A stretch of 64,000 nucleotides of DNA from Lactarius indigo. Taxonomy: Eukaryota; Basidiomycota; Agaricomycetes; Russulales; Russulaceae. Position numbers and translations under genes: made by a program. Where the stretch lies: positions 1 to 64,000 of the forward strand of contig JAFKAC010000207.1 of NCBI GenBank assembly GCA_025766275.1. The letters run 5' to 3'. The notes under the pieces were generated by a model. The model did not search any database. It was given only the letters and a program-made list of their open reading frames with translations, and was not told where the DNA came from. Below are positions 11,716 to 23,031 of the stretch, piece after piece. Within the stretch, counting starts at the first letter, position 1; the number at the start of each line of letters is the position of its first letter.

Positions 11716-12179
11716 TGTAACGCCGTCACGACGTTAGCTCGACTTGAGCTCGATTAAGGCGACTCCTATGACTTAGCTAATCACGCGCAAAGGCGTATGG
11801 CTTCGAAGGCGGTTCTAGATGTACGCAGACACTAGGATCTTGGACGAGGCACTTCCCTAGATGGGAGGCACGGCTTTAGAGATGAGAATGAAAGAGACTA
11901 GAAGTGACGATTGAAGAAGACCAAGATAGCGCATCTTGGTCTTCCGCAGCTACCTTAAATACAAGAAGAGCAGGCTTTCAAGCGCTGCTATGAGTCACCG
12001 TAACGTAGCGTCCAACGTATCGCGTAAGTACCGCAATCCTAATACTACTACTACCTGTACTAGGATCGAGTCATCCCTCAACGCCTAACTCCTACCATAA
12101 ACCCCGAGTCCGTGACTAATATACCTTACAGCCGTAGCCACAACCGGTACAGTAAGGGTCCGATGCGAAAACCGTAACA
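11716..12179 (-). repeat. Ty3-A 5' LTR with promoter and start-site hairpin
   Basis: 464 bases. On the coding strand TATTTAA (complement of 11955-11961) lies 34 bases upstream of ATCTTGGTCTT (start 11927), which forms a perfect inverted repeat with AAGACCAAGAT just before it (5-base loop). The same TATA-to-hairpin distance is found in the Ty3-B LTRs, so the R region probably begins at 11927. Confidence 0.9.
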
Positions 12180-13244
12180 TAACGCCACTACAGGGGCATT
12201 AGGTATGACCTGTACCAAGTTAGTCAAGACACGAGAGTACAAGCTCGAAGGCTTGACTTCAGTAGAATGGTGCATAAGAGTCACAAGGATGTAAGTCACT
12301 TGGACTATAGAGAAGGGCTAAGGCGTGAAAACCTAGCAGAATGGGGTTCACAAGACAGGGAAAAGCGCAGAGGTGTTCCGTGTTAGATGAGTGTCGTTAT
12401 TACACAAGAAGTCTAGTCTACTGTACAAGCTAGGTAGTGCTAGGTTTAAATATGGGTAAGGCTGTATGGTCGCTGCAAACAGATGGCACCATTGCCAGAT
12501 TGAGGGATAAAGGGAGACACACAGGGAGAACAAAGCACAACAGTATATGGAACAAGGGCAAATCACATGGGTTCACATGTGAGTGGGAATGGGATGGAAA
12601 CTAGCACATGTCAAGCTTTATCACAAGAGATCGCTGATAAGCAGGGTGTGTGATAGGAACCAGGTAATTGTAAAGTCTGTGTTATTGTACAGGTCTTGTG
12701 GGATGTCAGGGATGGAAAGGTAAAGTAAAGAAAGAAGCTGACTGATACGATATAAGAGTCCATGACTAATACTACTGTTGGGCCATAGTCATAACCAGCC
12801 ATGAGTCATATGATCATGAGTCAGAGTCTGTATTGTAACAACAAGGTAAGTAACAGAATATCACAAAGTTCAAGGGACACATTGTTCTACAACAGGACAA
12901 AGGAGAGTGTGTAAAGAGAACAAGGCATTGTATTTCATAGCAATAAGACAACAGACATCTTCACTTAATACCTGTGTGACTGAGAACCTTTAGAACCCAT
13001 GTCCCTGGTAGGGCATAACAATAACCCTTCATGCCTTACTAGTTGGCCCAGTGGCACATGACCTTTGAACTCAGGCCCTAGCGCTGGTCCATTAGCAACT
13101 CAACTCCAAGTGTTGGACTTAGGCCAGGGAGGTTGTCCAGTGTCCAACCTCAGTGACTAGGTATGAAGCTGCAGGAGTGCCTTTCAGACCTTTCAGACCT
13201 CAGCATAGGGGTTTATATAGAAGACCTTAGGAGTCGTTGCACAC
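12180..13244. repeat. Decayed nested LTR remnants
   Basis: The sequence that Ty3-A interrupted starts TG at 4485-4486 and resumes at 12185; it has LTR-like features (TTTAAATA near 12440, TGTAACA at 12834-12840). The last part, about 12900-13020, matches the 3' end of the solo LTR at 22448-23026 (shared run around TTCATAGCAATAAGACAACA, ending GGGCATAACA). 13021-13244 matches part of the solo LTR at 45192-45934 (GCCCAGTG, ACATGACCTTTG, AGAAGACCTTAGGAGT). I could not assign clean ends or TSDs to these pieces. No gene is visible. Confidence 0.6.
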
Positions 13245-14057
13245 TGTTACAGTTCCGAGGGACCGTACTGTCACGCCACTGTCGGGGTGTGCGTCTGGTC
13301 TGTAACAGGTCCTACCTTAGGCAAAGGATACTGAGTCGACCCGCTGCTGGGCAGAACGGCGTCTAAGTCTGATGGGTGTTCCTTGATATAGCTCAAGGCA
13401 ACAAGGCTTCAGAGAAGAGGGCTGTGATAGAGATGAAAGGAAAGTACTGAGGGGACTAGACAGTATATTGACGAAGCCAAAGCTAAGGAAATACAGAGTA
13501 TACTACAGGGTTTATATAGCTAGCGTTCGGGGATGCCAGCGAGGCAGTACAATGCCAACAAGGCAAGTGCCAGCAAAGCGGGTGCCAGCAAAGCAGATGC
13601 CAGCAAGTCAAAGTAGCGAAGGAGAAAAAGAAGGGAGGAGGAAGAACAGAAGAACATGAGGCGTTCATGACACGTATGGGTTTTCAACGGAGCTGAGCTT
13701 GATGTTTGGGTAGAGTCGGAACTCGCTATTCTCAAGCAAGTCAAGTTTGGGGTACTTGTGTCACTCAAGGAGTTCACAAGTGAGCGGGTTTCAACAGGAT
13801 ACTACTTGGTATTCAAGAACTAAGAGTAGACAAGCATTTGTGCTACTCGATGCACTATGTCTTATACTCACACAGACTGGGGTTTTCGGGGGCCGTTTTC
13901 TACAAGCCACGTCACTAACTACTGCTATGTGGACGATTTGTGATATGAGCACCATAAGGCGTGCTTTGACAAGACTGATACTTCTGCAAAACTTTGAGGG
14001 TCTATACTTCACTGTGCATTGCGTGATGTGATGTGATGATGTCACGTGACCATGACA
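13245..14057 (+). repeat. Solo LTR, family D copy 1 (interrupted), TSD CACAC
   Basis: Begins TGTTACAGTTCCGAGGG and ends GTGACA, flanked on both sides by CACAC (13240-13244 and 14058-14062). It is the same family as 49542-49952 and is split by another LTR (13269-13672). Its host sequence is an LTR of the 45192-45934 family, which at 45842-45862 shows the unfilled site (TTGCACACAGTG), confirming the insertion. Confidence 0.85.
13269..13672 (-). repeat. Solo LTR, family E copy 1, nested in family D copy
   Basis: Reverse-orientation relative of the LTR at 24049-24463 (shared TATATAAACCCTGTA-like stretch, TTAGCTTTGGCTT, and repeated TGCCAGC/GCTGGCA words). It begins TGTCACGCC and ends ATGACA. Flanks are CGTAC (13264-13268) and CGTAT (13673-13677), a TSD with one C/T difference. 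Confidence 0.82.
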
Positions 14058-14062
14058 CACAC

Positions 14063-14589
14063 AGTGCTGATCTAACTTGGCTGTTAACTGCCACATGACA
14101 GGAAGCCAGTGTTGTGAACGGAATGAGTCAGCATGACTCATGATAGTCTTGTGACCCCTCTGTATTATGAAAGCAACATGCAAGCTTGAATATTGAAGGT
14201 ATTCTGAGATTGTCTTCTACTGAATGTGTCAGATGGATCCTTGTAAGATAGGAGTAGGCCACATCAGGGTGATGCACAAGTGTGTAGTCGAAATGTATTT
14301 AAACAGTGAGTTTGTGACTGGAATCACAGAATTGTCTTGCCCATCTTTCACTGCCATCACAAACCCTTAGTCAGAAGTCACATGGAAGTGGGCGACATCA
14401 CACCAGCACAGAAGACGATATGACTGCAGAGGTGTGAGAAGTTAGCTGATGGGGAGGCAAGGTGCTCTTGGTGGTGTTGAAGCATGGGATGTACTGCTGT
14501 CTCTTCTTTGTTGTGTTGTATTGTTGGTCTGATAACTTGAGGAAAAGGAGGGATTGTTATATTTTGGGTGTTTTGGGGATGAACTCTCA
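14063..14589. other. Remnant of a family F LTR, then no recognisable gene
   Basis: 14063-14110 continues the family F LTR (ACTTGGCTGTTAACTGCC, ACATGACAGGAAGCC) interrupted at 13244. Beyond that I see only short open frames without similarity to anything I know. Confidence 0.5.
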
Positions 14590-14599
14590 CTTATTGATT

Positions 14600-14900
14600 G
14601 TAGCTGGGATTGTGAGTAGTTAATCTGTCATGGACTCAGTGTGGATATATCAGATGTACGATAGTGATGACTTGAGCTAGTAGTAGTTGTACTAGGGTTT
14701 GGGATACTTACACGATTGATTGGATGCTACTTAGGTGGCAGTTTTTAGTCTGACGTTACTTGTATTTAAGGTGTACTGGAAAGACCAAGATATGCCATGT
14801 TGGTCTTCTTGAATTGTTAGTTGTTCTTCATTGTGAACTGTTCATCTCTGAGATTGGGCAGAGATTGTCTGTAGGCTTTGAGCTGAAGTGCATGGGAGCA
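14600..14900 (+). repeat. Old, decayed LTR of the Ty3-A/B family
   Basis: TATTTAAGG (14764-14772), followed by AAAGACCAAGATATGCCATGTTGGTCTT, preserves the TATA box and start-site hairpin of the Ty3-A/B LTRs. Upstream words such as GTAGTAGTTGTACTAG and ATTGGATGCTAC correspond to LTR sequence with CG replaced by TG or CA. The ends are not definable, so the interval is approximate. The hairpin has one C-to-T style mismatch. Confidence 0.6.
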
Positions 14901-15512
14901 TATTACTTGCCTTGAGGCATATGGTTAGAAGGATGTTTGAGTGCCCCCTATTTGGGTTAGACCATTGGTGCTTTGAAAGCTGAGGTTGAGGTAACAATTG
15001 CAATGGATTACAGGATGGAGCAGGTGATGGGGTATGTGTTGGGGAACATGTAAGAGTTGAGCTTTTGGTAGGATGTTTGTGTGTGTAGCCTTCCAGGATT
15101 ATAGTTGAAGTAGAGTTGATGATGTTATGACTGTGGTGGATGAGTTGAATGAAAAGGAAGCATTTAAGGTTGGATTAGCAGGTTGTAAGTGAGTTGATAT
15201 AGGTTGCATGAAATATGGTGGTGTAGTGGATTTATAGGTATGTATTTTGGAGTAGAGGGTGGGGTGAGTGAATGAAAAAGGGATGCTTACATAATCAAAA
15301 GTGAGGGTAGATATAGCGTGAGATGATGATGTCAGGTGTGGATGTCTTCTATTGTGGATGTCTTCTATGTTAGAGATGGCAAGAGGGAATGGGTGGGAGG
15401 AGAAGGAAGATGTTTCGAAGTGTGAAAAGCAGACAGATAGAGAGGACAAGAGGGATGGCAAGTATATTTGTGGAAATTGGTCAACAGATGGTACATAAAG
15501 GACGAAAAGGGG
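14901..15512. other. No recognisable gene
   Basis: GT-rich sequence with only short open frames. A short direct repeat (GGATGTCTTCTAT) occurs at about 15338-15370. Confidence 0.5.
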
Positions 15513-18500
15513 TCATTGGAGAGGAGGTCTAGAGGAAAAACCAAGAGTAGTGTGACAGAAGATGCGAGCATTTCTGTCACCTATAAGGAGAGAAAGAGCA
15601 TCAAAGGGAACGAAAGGGTCGTCCCTTGCAAGTATGTGAAGGAGAGAAGTATATAAAGTGTGGATGACGTCTGGGGAATGGCAACCCCAATCAGAGGAAA
15701 AAGAACCCTTATCAAAAGCACCAGGTCCCTTCCCCCACACGGCGCCGAGGCGAATAAGAAGGGAAACGGTGACGCCTTTAACAGCTAAAAAGAAGAAAAT
15801 AAGATAAGAAAAAAGGAAGAAAAGGACGAACAATGTTTCTTAGTCCAATCGTCGCCGAGGCCACGCCTAGGTGATTTGCTCATGTGTGTTCGAAGGGGGC
15901 TAGATGGGTCATAAAGAGCGATGATAAAGGAAGTAATCATTGCTATAAAGATGGACCTGTCTGACATGCCCTTCTTGTTTCTAGAGACCCAATCGATTTG
16001 GCTGTAAACGTTGCGAACTTGTTGGTGAGAGAGTGCGTTGGCGAAGCGATGTCTGGAAACGTCGAGGGGCATGAAAAGGTTTGGGAGGAGGGACGAAGCG
16101 ATGATAGCGACGAGCAAAGCAAGGTGATGCAATGTGATCGGAACCGTTGTAGACCTGCCTAACCCAGGAGTAGGTGTCATCGATATAAGGGGACATGAGA
16201 GAGAGAAGGAGTGACAAAGTCGTGAGGGAGGGAAGTTTGTTGAGGACAGATTGAAGGGCATCGAGGGAGAGGGCATTAGCAAACCATTGGACGGTTGAAT
16301 CATTGGAAAGGGCGTGATTAAGAGCGACTGTGGCGAAATGGAGAGATGGCAAAGGAAGACCGGGAGGGGAAGGAATGGAAGGAATAGAGGCAGCGTCCTT
16401 GAGGCCCAAATGTGCCCAGGAGTCAAAGACAGGCTTCCTCGGAGATGCACCGGCGGTAGAGGACCTAGGCCTGTGAGAAGGAACGAAGGATATGCGAAGA
16501 TAACGGACCCCCCTGAGGAAGAGGTTGTGAGCAAAGGAGTCGCGTGCATCGAGATCTGATTCTGAGATAGGCGATGGAGGCTGCGATGTGCCTCGATAAG
16601 AAGAGGAAGAAAGGAGCCGTTTGTCTGGACAGGAGCAGCTACGAGGGAGGGAGAATGAGGGGAAGACATGGCGAGGAGATGTTGGACGAAGGCGGTGAGG
16701 GTCATTGCATGTGCCTGAAGATTGGGAAAGACCATGGGAAATGGAGTGTGGGTCGTGTACGACAGCCTGAAGAAGAAGCTGATATGTTTGGTGATGATCG
16801 TGTGGGGAATATGAGAGAGGATTGTCGAGAGAAAGCCATTTCTTCAAGTGTTTCTCCCTGTCTCTTCCAAGGAGTTCTGCGGTGTTCCTGGAGTCTTCTG
16901 ATGGGGCTTGGGAAATACGGGCTGCTATATCTGCACGGACGCCATCCATGACCAACTGTTTTGTGTCATCTAATAAGCCAGTGAGAGCGATTTCGACTAT
17001 GCGCATTGCCCTATTAGCGAATGAGGATTCTACACCAGGGTAGACGTTTGGAGGGTCGACATGAAAAGAGTGTTGGATGCGAAACTTTGCCTGATAAGAC
17101 TAAGAAGAAATGAGCAATAATGTAGAAAGGACATGGAAAAGCCAAATAAATAAAGAGGGTAAGTATGTAATGAATCTGAATATACGCGGCACCTTTTGAG
17201 GTCGATTTCATACCCAAAGGGTGCCGCGTATATCCGATCTCATTATACGCGGCACCTTTTTGATCTGAAATCAACTTCAAAAGGTGCCGCGTATAATGAG
17301 ATTGATTATACGCGGCGCCTTTTTGATCTGAAATCAACCTCAAAGGGTGCCGCGTATATCCGATCTCATTATACGCGGCGCCCTTTTGATCTGAAATCAA
17401 CTTCAAAAGGTGCCGCGTATAATGAGATTGATTATACGCGGCGCCTTTTTGATCTGAAATCAACTTCAGAAGGTGCCGCGTATAATGAGATTGATTATAC
17501 GCGGCGCCTTTTTGATCTGAAATCAACCTCAAAGGGTGCCGCGTATATCCGATCTCATTATACGCGGCACCTTTTTGATCTGAAATCAACTTCAAAAGGT
17601 GCCGCGTATAATGAGATTGATTATACGCGGCGCCCTTTTGATCTGAAATCAACTTCAAAAGGTGCCGCGTATAATGAGATTGATTATACGCGGCGCCCTT
17701 TTGATCTGAAATCAACTTCAAAAGGTGCCGCGTATAATGGTATCGAATATACGCGGCACCTTTTGAAGTTGATTTCAGATCAAAAAGGTGCCGCGTATAA
17801 TCAATCTCATTATACGCGGCACCTTTTGAAGTTGATTTCAGATCAAAAAGGTGCCGCGTATAATCAATCTCATTATACGCGGCGCCCTTTTGATCTGAAA
17901 TCAACTTCAAAGGTGCCGCGTATATTCGATACCATTATACGCGGCACCTTTTGAAGTTGATTTCAGATCAAAAAGGCGCCGCGTATAATCAATCTCATTA
18001 TACGCGGCACCTTCTGAGGTCGATTTCAGACCCAAAGGGTGCCGCGTATGAGTGATAGTCCATATACCTGGTGAAAAGAAAAGATAGAAGATAGAATATT
18101 ATGGGCTTACATGGAAATGTCTCATAGAATATGATAGAACTTGAGCTTTCTTAGATGCCACGGCAGGATATCCATTTTTCAGTGGCCATTTTCGATGAGC
18201 GATCACAAGACCATGCTCCATTGCCTGCCCGATCGTGGGATGTTCGAACACGTCTTGTAGCATTGGAAACCCATCTTTAAGAGCTCCTTTGCTCAACCCG
18301 AGAGGACCCATCAGACTGGTTGCCAACACAGCAGCGTTTCCAGTATGGCAGAAGCACAGTGCTCGTTCTAATGCCGCAACCAATTCGACGTGCATGTGGC
18401 AAGGCGTTAGACCCTTGCGTATTCTCTTCCTCTCCACGTCATATATCGACTTGATGAGCAGTGTGATCGGGTATGAAACCCAATCATATAGCGATGGGAA

Positions 18501-20852
18501 TGCCTAGAATACATGTCGTTCTCTCTTCTATCAATTCTTCTATCGTAGCGAGCATCGACTCACATTCGGCTTGAGCACAATTATGTGCTGTTTGATTACT
18601 TTCCGGACATCTGGCTGTCTCCATACCCTCGCAAGAGGTACTATGATCTTTTTGAATATAAACCTTTAATCGATTGGTCCTGTGTTAGTTAGTCGTCGTG
18701 GCGGTGGCACGTCGGGCGTACTTTCCAGATGGTGATCTCAGAGCTCTTACGTCCACACTGTAGACTAGCTCAGCACGGCAGCATGTTGGGCAGTCCTTGC
18801 GGTCGATTCTTGTGTGGAACCGGTCCGATGGCAGAGCTTGGTCACAGTAAGCCTGTTTCTTTTTTGCTGTCGCTTTCTCCTTGTCTGTCTGCGCGAATGC
18901 TCCAGCAAGTGCTGCTGTTACTGTCCCTTGCTGCGAGTCAAGCCTTCCTGCTCGTGTTGCTACACGGTGTGAGATGTAGTTGTAGAATTGTGATGACACT
19001 GGCTTCACAGCAGATCTTCCGCCTCTGCTCCGCATGTTGCCACCTTCCTCTGATCCTTCCCAGCTAGACTCGCTCGATGATTCGTCTTCCTCTTTACACA
19101 CCGATTTGTTGATTTCTGCGATCGCCCGGTAAAAGCATGGCGGTATCCCTGATGCCTGCACATTGCCTGCCGTCCGTAGGAATCCAAGAGGGTACACGTC
19201 TACGTTGATGATGTCATATTTCGTAAGATCTTGTCCAAATAACTCGTCCGCGTCTGCAGAGTATCCTTGATCAGGGTTGAATAGTGAGTGTATCTTCTCA
19301 AGATTCATTAGTACTCCGCAATCCGGCTCATCCGGGTCCACAAGAGCTCGTCTCCGCGGTATCCGTTTCCCATCACGGTCGAAAATTGCCACCTCGTCCC
19401 CGTCTTCGTTCACCATCGGACACGTTTCTATTTTCACCCGCTGTCTTCCCCGTTTGTCTTGCTTGTCGTAGATGTTCGCCCCGTACTTCTCTCTTATCGT
19501 TTCTGTCGCGATCGTTTCCCATTCATGTATGTGGAAGCACCTGCGTCGTTTCGTCGCAGCCATCCTCTCTGCTCAGTCATTTTGATCCACTCTTAATCAC
19601 GGGGGTACTTACTCGATCGACGTTGCTAGCGCGAAAGTGACATATGATATTTTCGAATAGTCTCTTTCCGTGTCCCAGCTTTCTGCTTCGTTATCTTCGT
19701 TTCCCGCAAGCGCGATCGCCGCGTTTTGCCCGTACCGCGACGTCACCACGATTGGTGAGTGCCGTTTCAGGAACCCATCTAACTTCCAGCTGTCCGGTGC
19801 CTTCTCCACCCACTCCTTGTACCCGTTCGCCATCAGCGAGTCAAGTTTCTGAGCGTCTTCGAAGTTCAGCCTAATCGTCGGTTCCTCTCTGTCCCGTTCA
19901 TCGCGTCGTCAGTTTCCTCCCACTGTTATATCGTACTCCTCGTACTGCATGTGTTCACGTACAAGATGTTTGTTATTTTGTCCCATTCCGCTTCCTCGTT
20001 TTCTAGGTTTTGCTCGTATACCTCTTCCACGTTCATGTATGCCCGGTCTGGTATTCTTTCCAGGAAGTGTGCGAACATCATTACCATTTGACGATAGTGC
20101 CGTCTAGATAGTAACGACCCTCCTGTCGAGTGCCCAGGCCCTGGCGGTGCCGTCTTTCCTCGTAGGAACTCGTTCGGTGCCATCGCCACGAACACGTCCT
20201 CGTTCATCGCCCGCCCAATGAATAGGAACCGACCTTTCGTGTCAAATCCCACCATCGCGTGCTTTCCCTTGAACTCCCGATATGGCTTCCCCAAGTCCAG
20301 TTCGAATGAGAATCGGTGCGAGTTTGCGACGTTCGGAAGTATCGCTGATAGCCCAATACGATTCCCGATTGTCAGGTGGTAATCGATCATCGTTTTATTC
20401 GTCCTTATCCCGACGTTTCCCGACCTCGCTTCGACGCAGAATTCCTCGTCGATCTTGATCCTGTTCCGTCTCGATAGCAGCTTCACCGCGTTCGTGCTTT
20501 TCCTCTCATACAACTTCTTCAGCTCTGATAAATCAATTCTCTTCACTTCCTTGTTGTTGAAGTTGTCGATGTTTCCATCAACTTCATAGTTGCTCGCGAT
20601 AATCATGTTCAGCACTTCCGATTGCTTGATCCTGTCATCAGCCTCTACACTCAGCTCATCTGGGATCTCTGTGATGTCAGTTGGGCCCGACGACATCTTC
20701 TTGTCTTCCGCGTTCGCCAGATCAATGTCTGTGCTCTTGTTGCTACTGTACATACAGTGCTCAGCAGCCCATGTCTCCTTTTCCTTCAAATCAGTCACTC
20801 ACATATTGTCCATCGACTCAAGTGAGTCTCTTGAGGTCGCCGCAGATGACAT
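15513..20852 (-). pseudogene. Multi-exon gene of unknown family, hairpin array in an intron, frameshifted
   Basis: I propose one minus-strand gene. Exon 1 runs 20852-20803 (ATG, MSSAATSRDS) to a GTGAGT donor, with an intron at 20746-20802. Then come a long exon to about 19930 (FDTKGRFLFIGRAMNEDVF, RRHYRQMVMMFAHFLERIPD), a segment 19870-19610 (EEPTIRLNFEDAQKL), an exon 19563-18685 (MAATKRRRCFHIHEW; acidic and Ser-rich near the end) and one at about 18520-18111 (SIYDVERKRIRKGLTP, VLATSLMGPLGLSKGAL, AVASKKAQVLSYSMRH). Intron 17091-18110 has GT/AG ends and matching phase 0 and contains the hairpin array. The following exon (from 17090) reads RAMRIVEIALTGLLDDTKQL. Three reading-frame jumps (about 16720, 16560, 16160) and an in-frame TGA near 19910 suggest a dead or misassembled copy. 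A last exon lies at 15785-15513. No known domain recognised; whether host or element gene is unclear. Confidence 0.5.
17181..18049. repeat. Hairpin array, 63-base period, 28 half-sites
   Basis: The 13-base word GGTGCCGCGTATA and its complement alternate 28 times in 869 bases. Spacers are of two kinds: 11 bases (ATGAGATTGAT and relatives) and 26 bases (TTTTTGATCTGAAATCAACT and on). The repeat period is 63 bases (13+11+13+26). Unit polarity flips at about 17745 and again near 17885 and 17930, with rarer centre spacers ATGGTATCGAA or its complement. Because 63 is divisible by 3, long frames stay open on both strands; I regard these as by-products. Each unit can fold into 13-bp stems. Related units occur in the palindrome at 140-622. 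Confidence 0.92.
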
Positions 20853-22447
20853 CTTCACAACGTGCTCTTTGAGTTGTATTGAATACTGAGTAAGCCACAC
20901 TCACTGTGCCGCTCTGTCCATCAGTCACTGCTTAATCAGCATCCCCAAACATGGCAAGACCGGACCGGACTGTCCGTTCTCTGTGAAAAGTCAAATCCTA
21001 TTCCTCACCCACCTCTCCACACCCTCATTCTTTGTGAGTCTCTGTTCAGCTTCTACAATGAGTGTCCCTTGTCGCGCGGAGTAGAGCACGGAGTATATTT
21101 TAGGAGGTGCAACACAGAACGGCGGGGCTGCTGGTGAGACAATAACATTGTTCTGTATTATGTAGGCAAAACCAAGGGGGTCACGGGATTTTAAGCACCC
21201 ATACCCTGGTTAGGAGCATAGGGGGGGTATAGCGGACCCTTGGCAGATTTTTATTTACCAGCGCCTATGGGGCGCTAACTCTACTCTAGCCAAATCTGGC
21301 GAATGTGAAGAACAATTTATACATTAATCTATTCCTACTAGTACTCATGACTGCATGGGTGAGAAGAGTGCATTAATTGGTGATGGAATCGGTAAATGGG
21401 ACAGTTAACACATGAAAGAGATTGTTTGAAGAGGAAATGGTCTTGCAACACATGCAAGATTTGGTGGTGTCTGAAGCATTGCCAGGTGTTGTGCGGGCTT
21501 CCGCGGGGCACGATCTGTCGTATATGGACCCACAGAGATCATGTACACCTCATTGTACAAGGGCTAGGGCCGCATACAAGTGCGGACAGGTCAGAAACAG
21601 AAATGGTGGGCTACAGAGCCCATGGAATGAGGGTGGTTGCAAATGGTCGCGCACGCTTCTGCATGGTACGAAACCTCACAGAGGTAACCGCCATAGTTGG
21701 GAATGTGTTGGGTTCAAATCTCTAAGGCCGCGTGCAATTGGGACACATTGGGGAACACAAGAGATTAGGCTCACTGCACTCAAAAGTCCGAAATCTAAAG
21801 GAAAAAGTCTACTATTGTCTGTGAGAGAGAAAAGGAGTAGTTGATGGGGGTGGAGAGAAGAGAGCGTCAAAATGAGGCAAGACTTCAGATCACACTGAAG
21901 ATGGAGAGCCTGAGGACAGGCTGGGAGAGTTGGGGCCAGACAGCAAAAGGTAGCAGTGAATTACCAAGCCAATTGCTGTATTTAGTAGGTGCAAGAATGT
22001 AATACCATATTTGGATAGGCGCTCGCTTATGTAAATACCTACCCCCCTTTCCCCATTGGCCTTATGAGATTTTTGTACCCCCTATATCTAACTACACTTC
22101 CACGACCCCCTTGGGCAAAACCACTGGACTCATGTGTAGAAGTTATGTACAATGGGCTCAGCAGAGAGACAACAGATGATGTGTAAAAGATCGGGTGAAA
22201 GCTTGAAGCGCTCCTCGATCGAAAAGGAGAGTTCATGTGGCTGAGGCGAGGTCATGACATCCAACCTGAAGGAATCGATGACGCAGCGAGTAAGACTTGG
22301 AACCCCTTAGTTAGGAAGCAATAGAGAGGTTTGCTTACCCTGTGGAAGTCATCAGCAACCAGGCTGGTACAACTAGTGCACTGGCAGCATGGTGTATCGG
22401 ATGACATTTTCATGAAGGGCAGGGGCAGATTGGATGTATGGTGCTAT
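20853..22447. other. No recognisable gene
   Basis: Upstream of the gene that starts at 20852. It contains a small inverted repeat CAGCGCCTATGGGGCGCTAA near 21260. Short frames such as 21422-21844 (+) look random. Nothing matches the LTR families seen elsewhere. Confidence 0.5.
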
Positions 22448-23026
22448 TGTTATGATCCGACGCTTCGGACCTAAGTCACAGTATGTCTCCACCCTGCCTT
22501 CCCCTTTCTGTACTATACCTTGTTACCAAAGGAGCTACTGTTACTAGTGGCGCTGTTTCTTTGATCCGAACTTCTGTTTACTCCGTTTAGTCTCTTTGAT
22601 ATTGTGTGGACTTGTGTTCATGTTGTTTGGAACCCTGTCCTATATAAACCTGTACCATAGACCGTAGGAAGCCAGACTTGGCTTCGTTTGCAATCTAGCA
22701 ACCTTGCCTCCGTACTTTGGTGTGACCTCGCCTTATCCCTCTCTTCTTGTGCATCCCCTACCTCAGTCCCTAACCAGGACACTTCGAAGTCTTTGCAGTT
22801 GAACTATATCAACGCGTTACACCTGTTATACTCTGTGCACTAGCAAGATCAAGTGTAGAGAAGTGTCAGACACTTCGGACGAGGAGTCCTACATTACAGA
22901 GTAGTGCTGCACCTTGTGCCACACTTTTATCACTTGTATTTCATAGCAATAAGACAACAGAGGTCTTCGCTTGATACTTGTGTGATTCAGAACCTTTAGA
23001 ACCCACGCCCCTGCTAGGGCGTAACA
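22448..23026 (+). repeat. Solo LTR, family C, TSD GCTAT
   Basis: 579 bases beginning TGTTATGATCC and ending GGGCGTAACA, flanked by GCTAT at 22443-22447 and 23027-23031. A TATATAAACC box lies near 22643. The 3' 130 bases match the remnant at 12900-13020. No internal coding sequence adjoins, so it is a recombination-derived solo LTR. Confidence 0.88.
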
Positions 23027-23031
23027 GCTAT

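Larger units (their letters stand above)
4492..12179 (-). mobile_element. Ty3-A: full-length Ty3/gypsy chromovirus, 7688 bp, TSD TAACG
   Basis: Two 464-base LTRs (4492-4955 and 11716-12179) enclose leader ORF, gag and pol on the minus strand. The five bases TAACG stand immediately outside both ends (4487-4491 and 12180-12184), a target-site duplication typical of retroviral-type integration. The LTRs begin TGTTAC and end GTTACA on the coding strand. They differ by only two positions that I see, both CpG transitions, so the insertion is recent. Three in-frame TGA codons and several frameshifts make this copy non-autonomous. It sits inside the first bases of an older LTR-like sequence (TG at 4485-4486, continuing at 12185). 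Confidence 0.93.

Noticed and set aside
4480..13025. TSD for the older LTR split by Ty3-A
   Set aside because: ATGGG on the left has no matching pentamer after either possible right end (12840 or 13020).
17014..17954. Long open frames (about 250-300 codons) on both strands with a 21-residue repeat
   Set aside because: The 63-base period is a multiple of three and each unit is palindromic, so any open unit stays open on both strands; composition follows the DNA repeat, and splice sites place the region in an intron.
17181..18049. CRISPR-like array
   Set aside because: The spacers are themselves repeated and the repeats alternate in orientation; the context is a fungal genome.
21422..21844. 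140-codon plus-strand frame
   Set aside because: No domain, no conserved-looking composition, and another overlapping frame of similar length.
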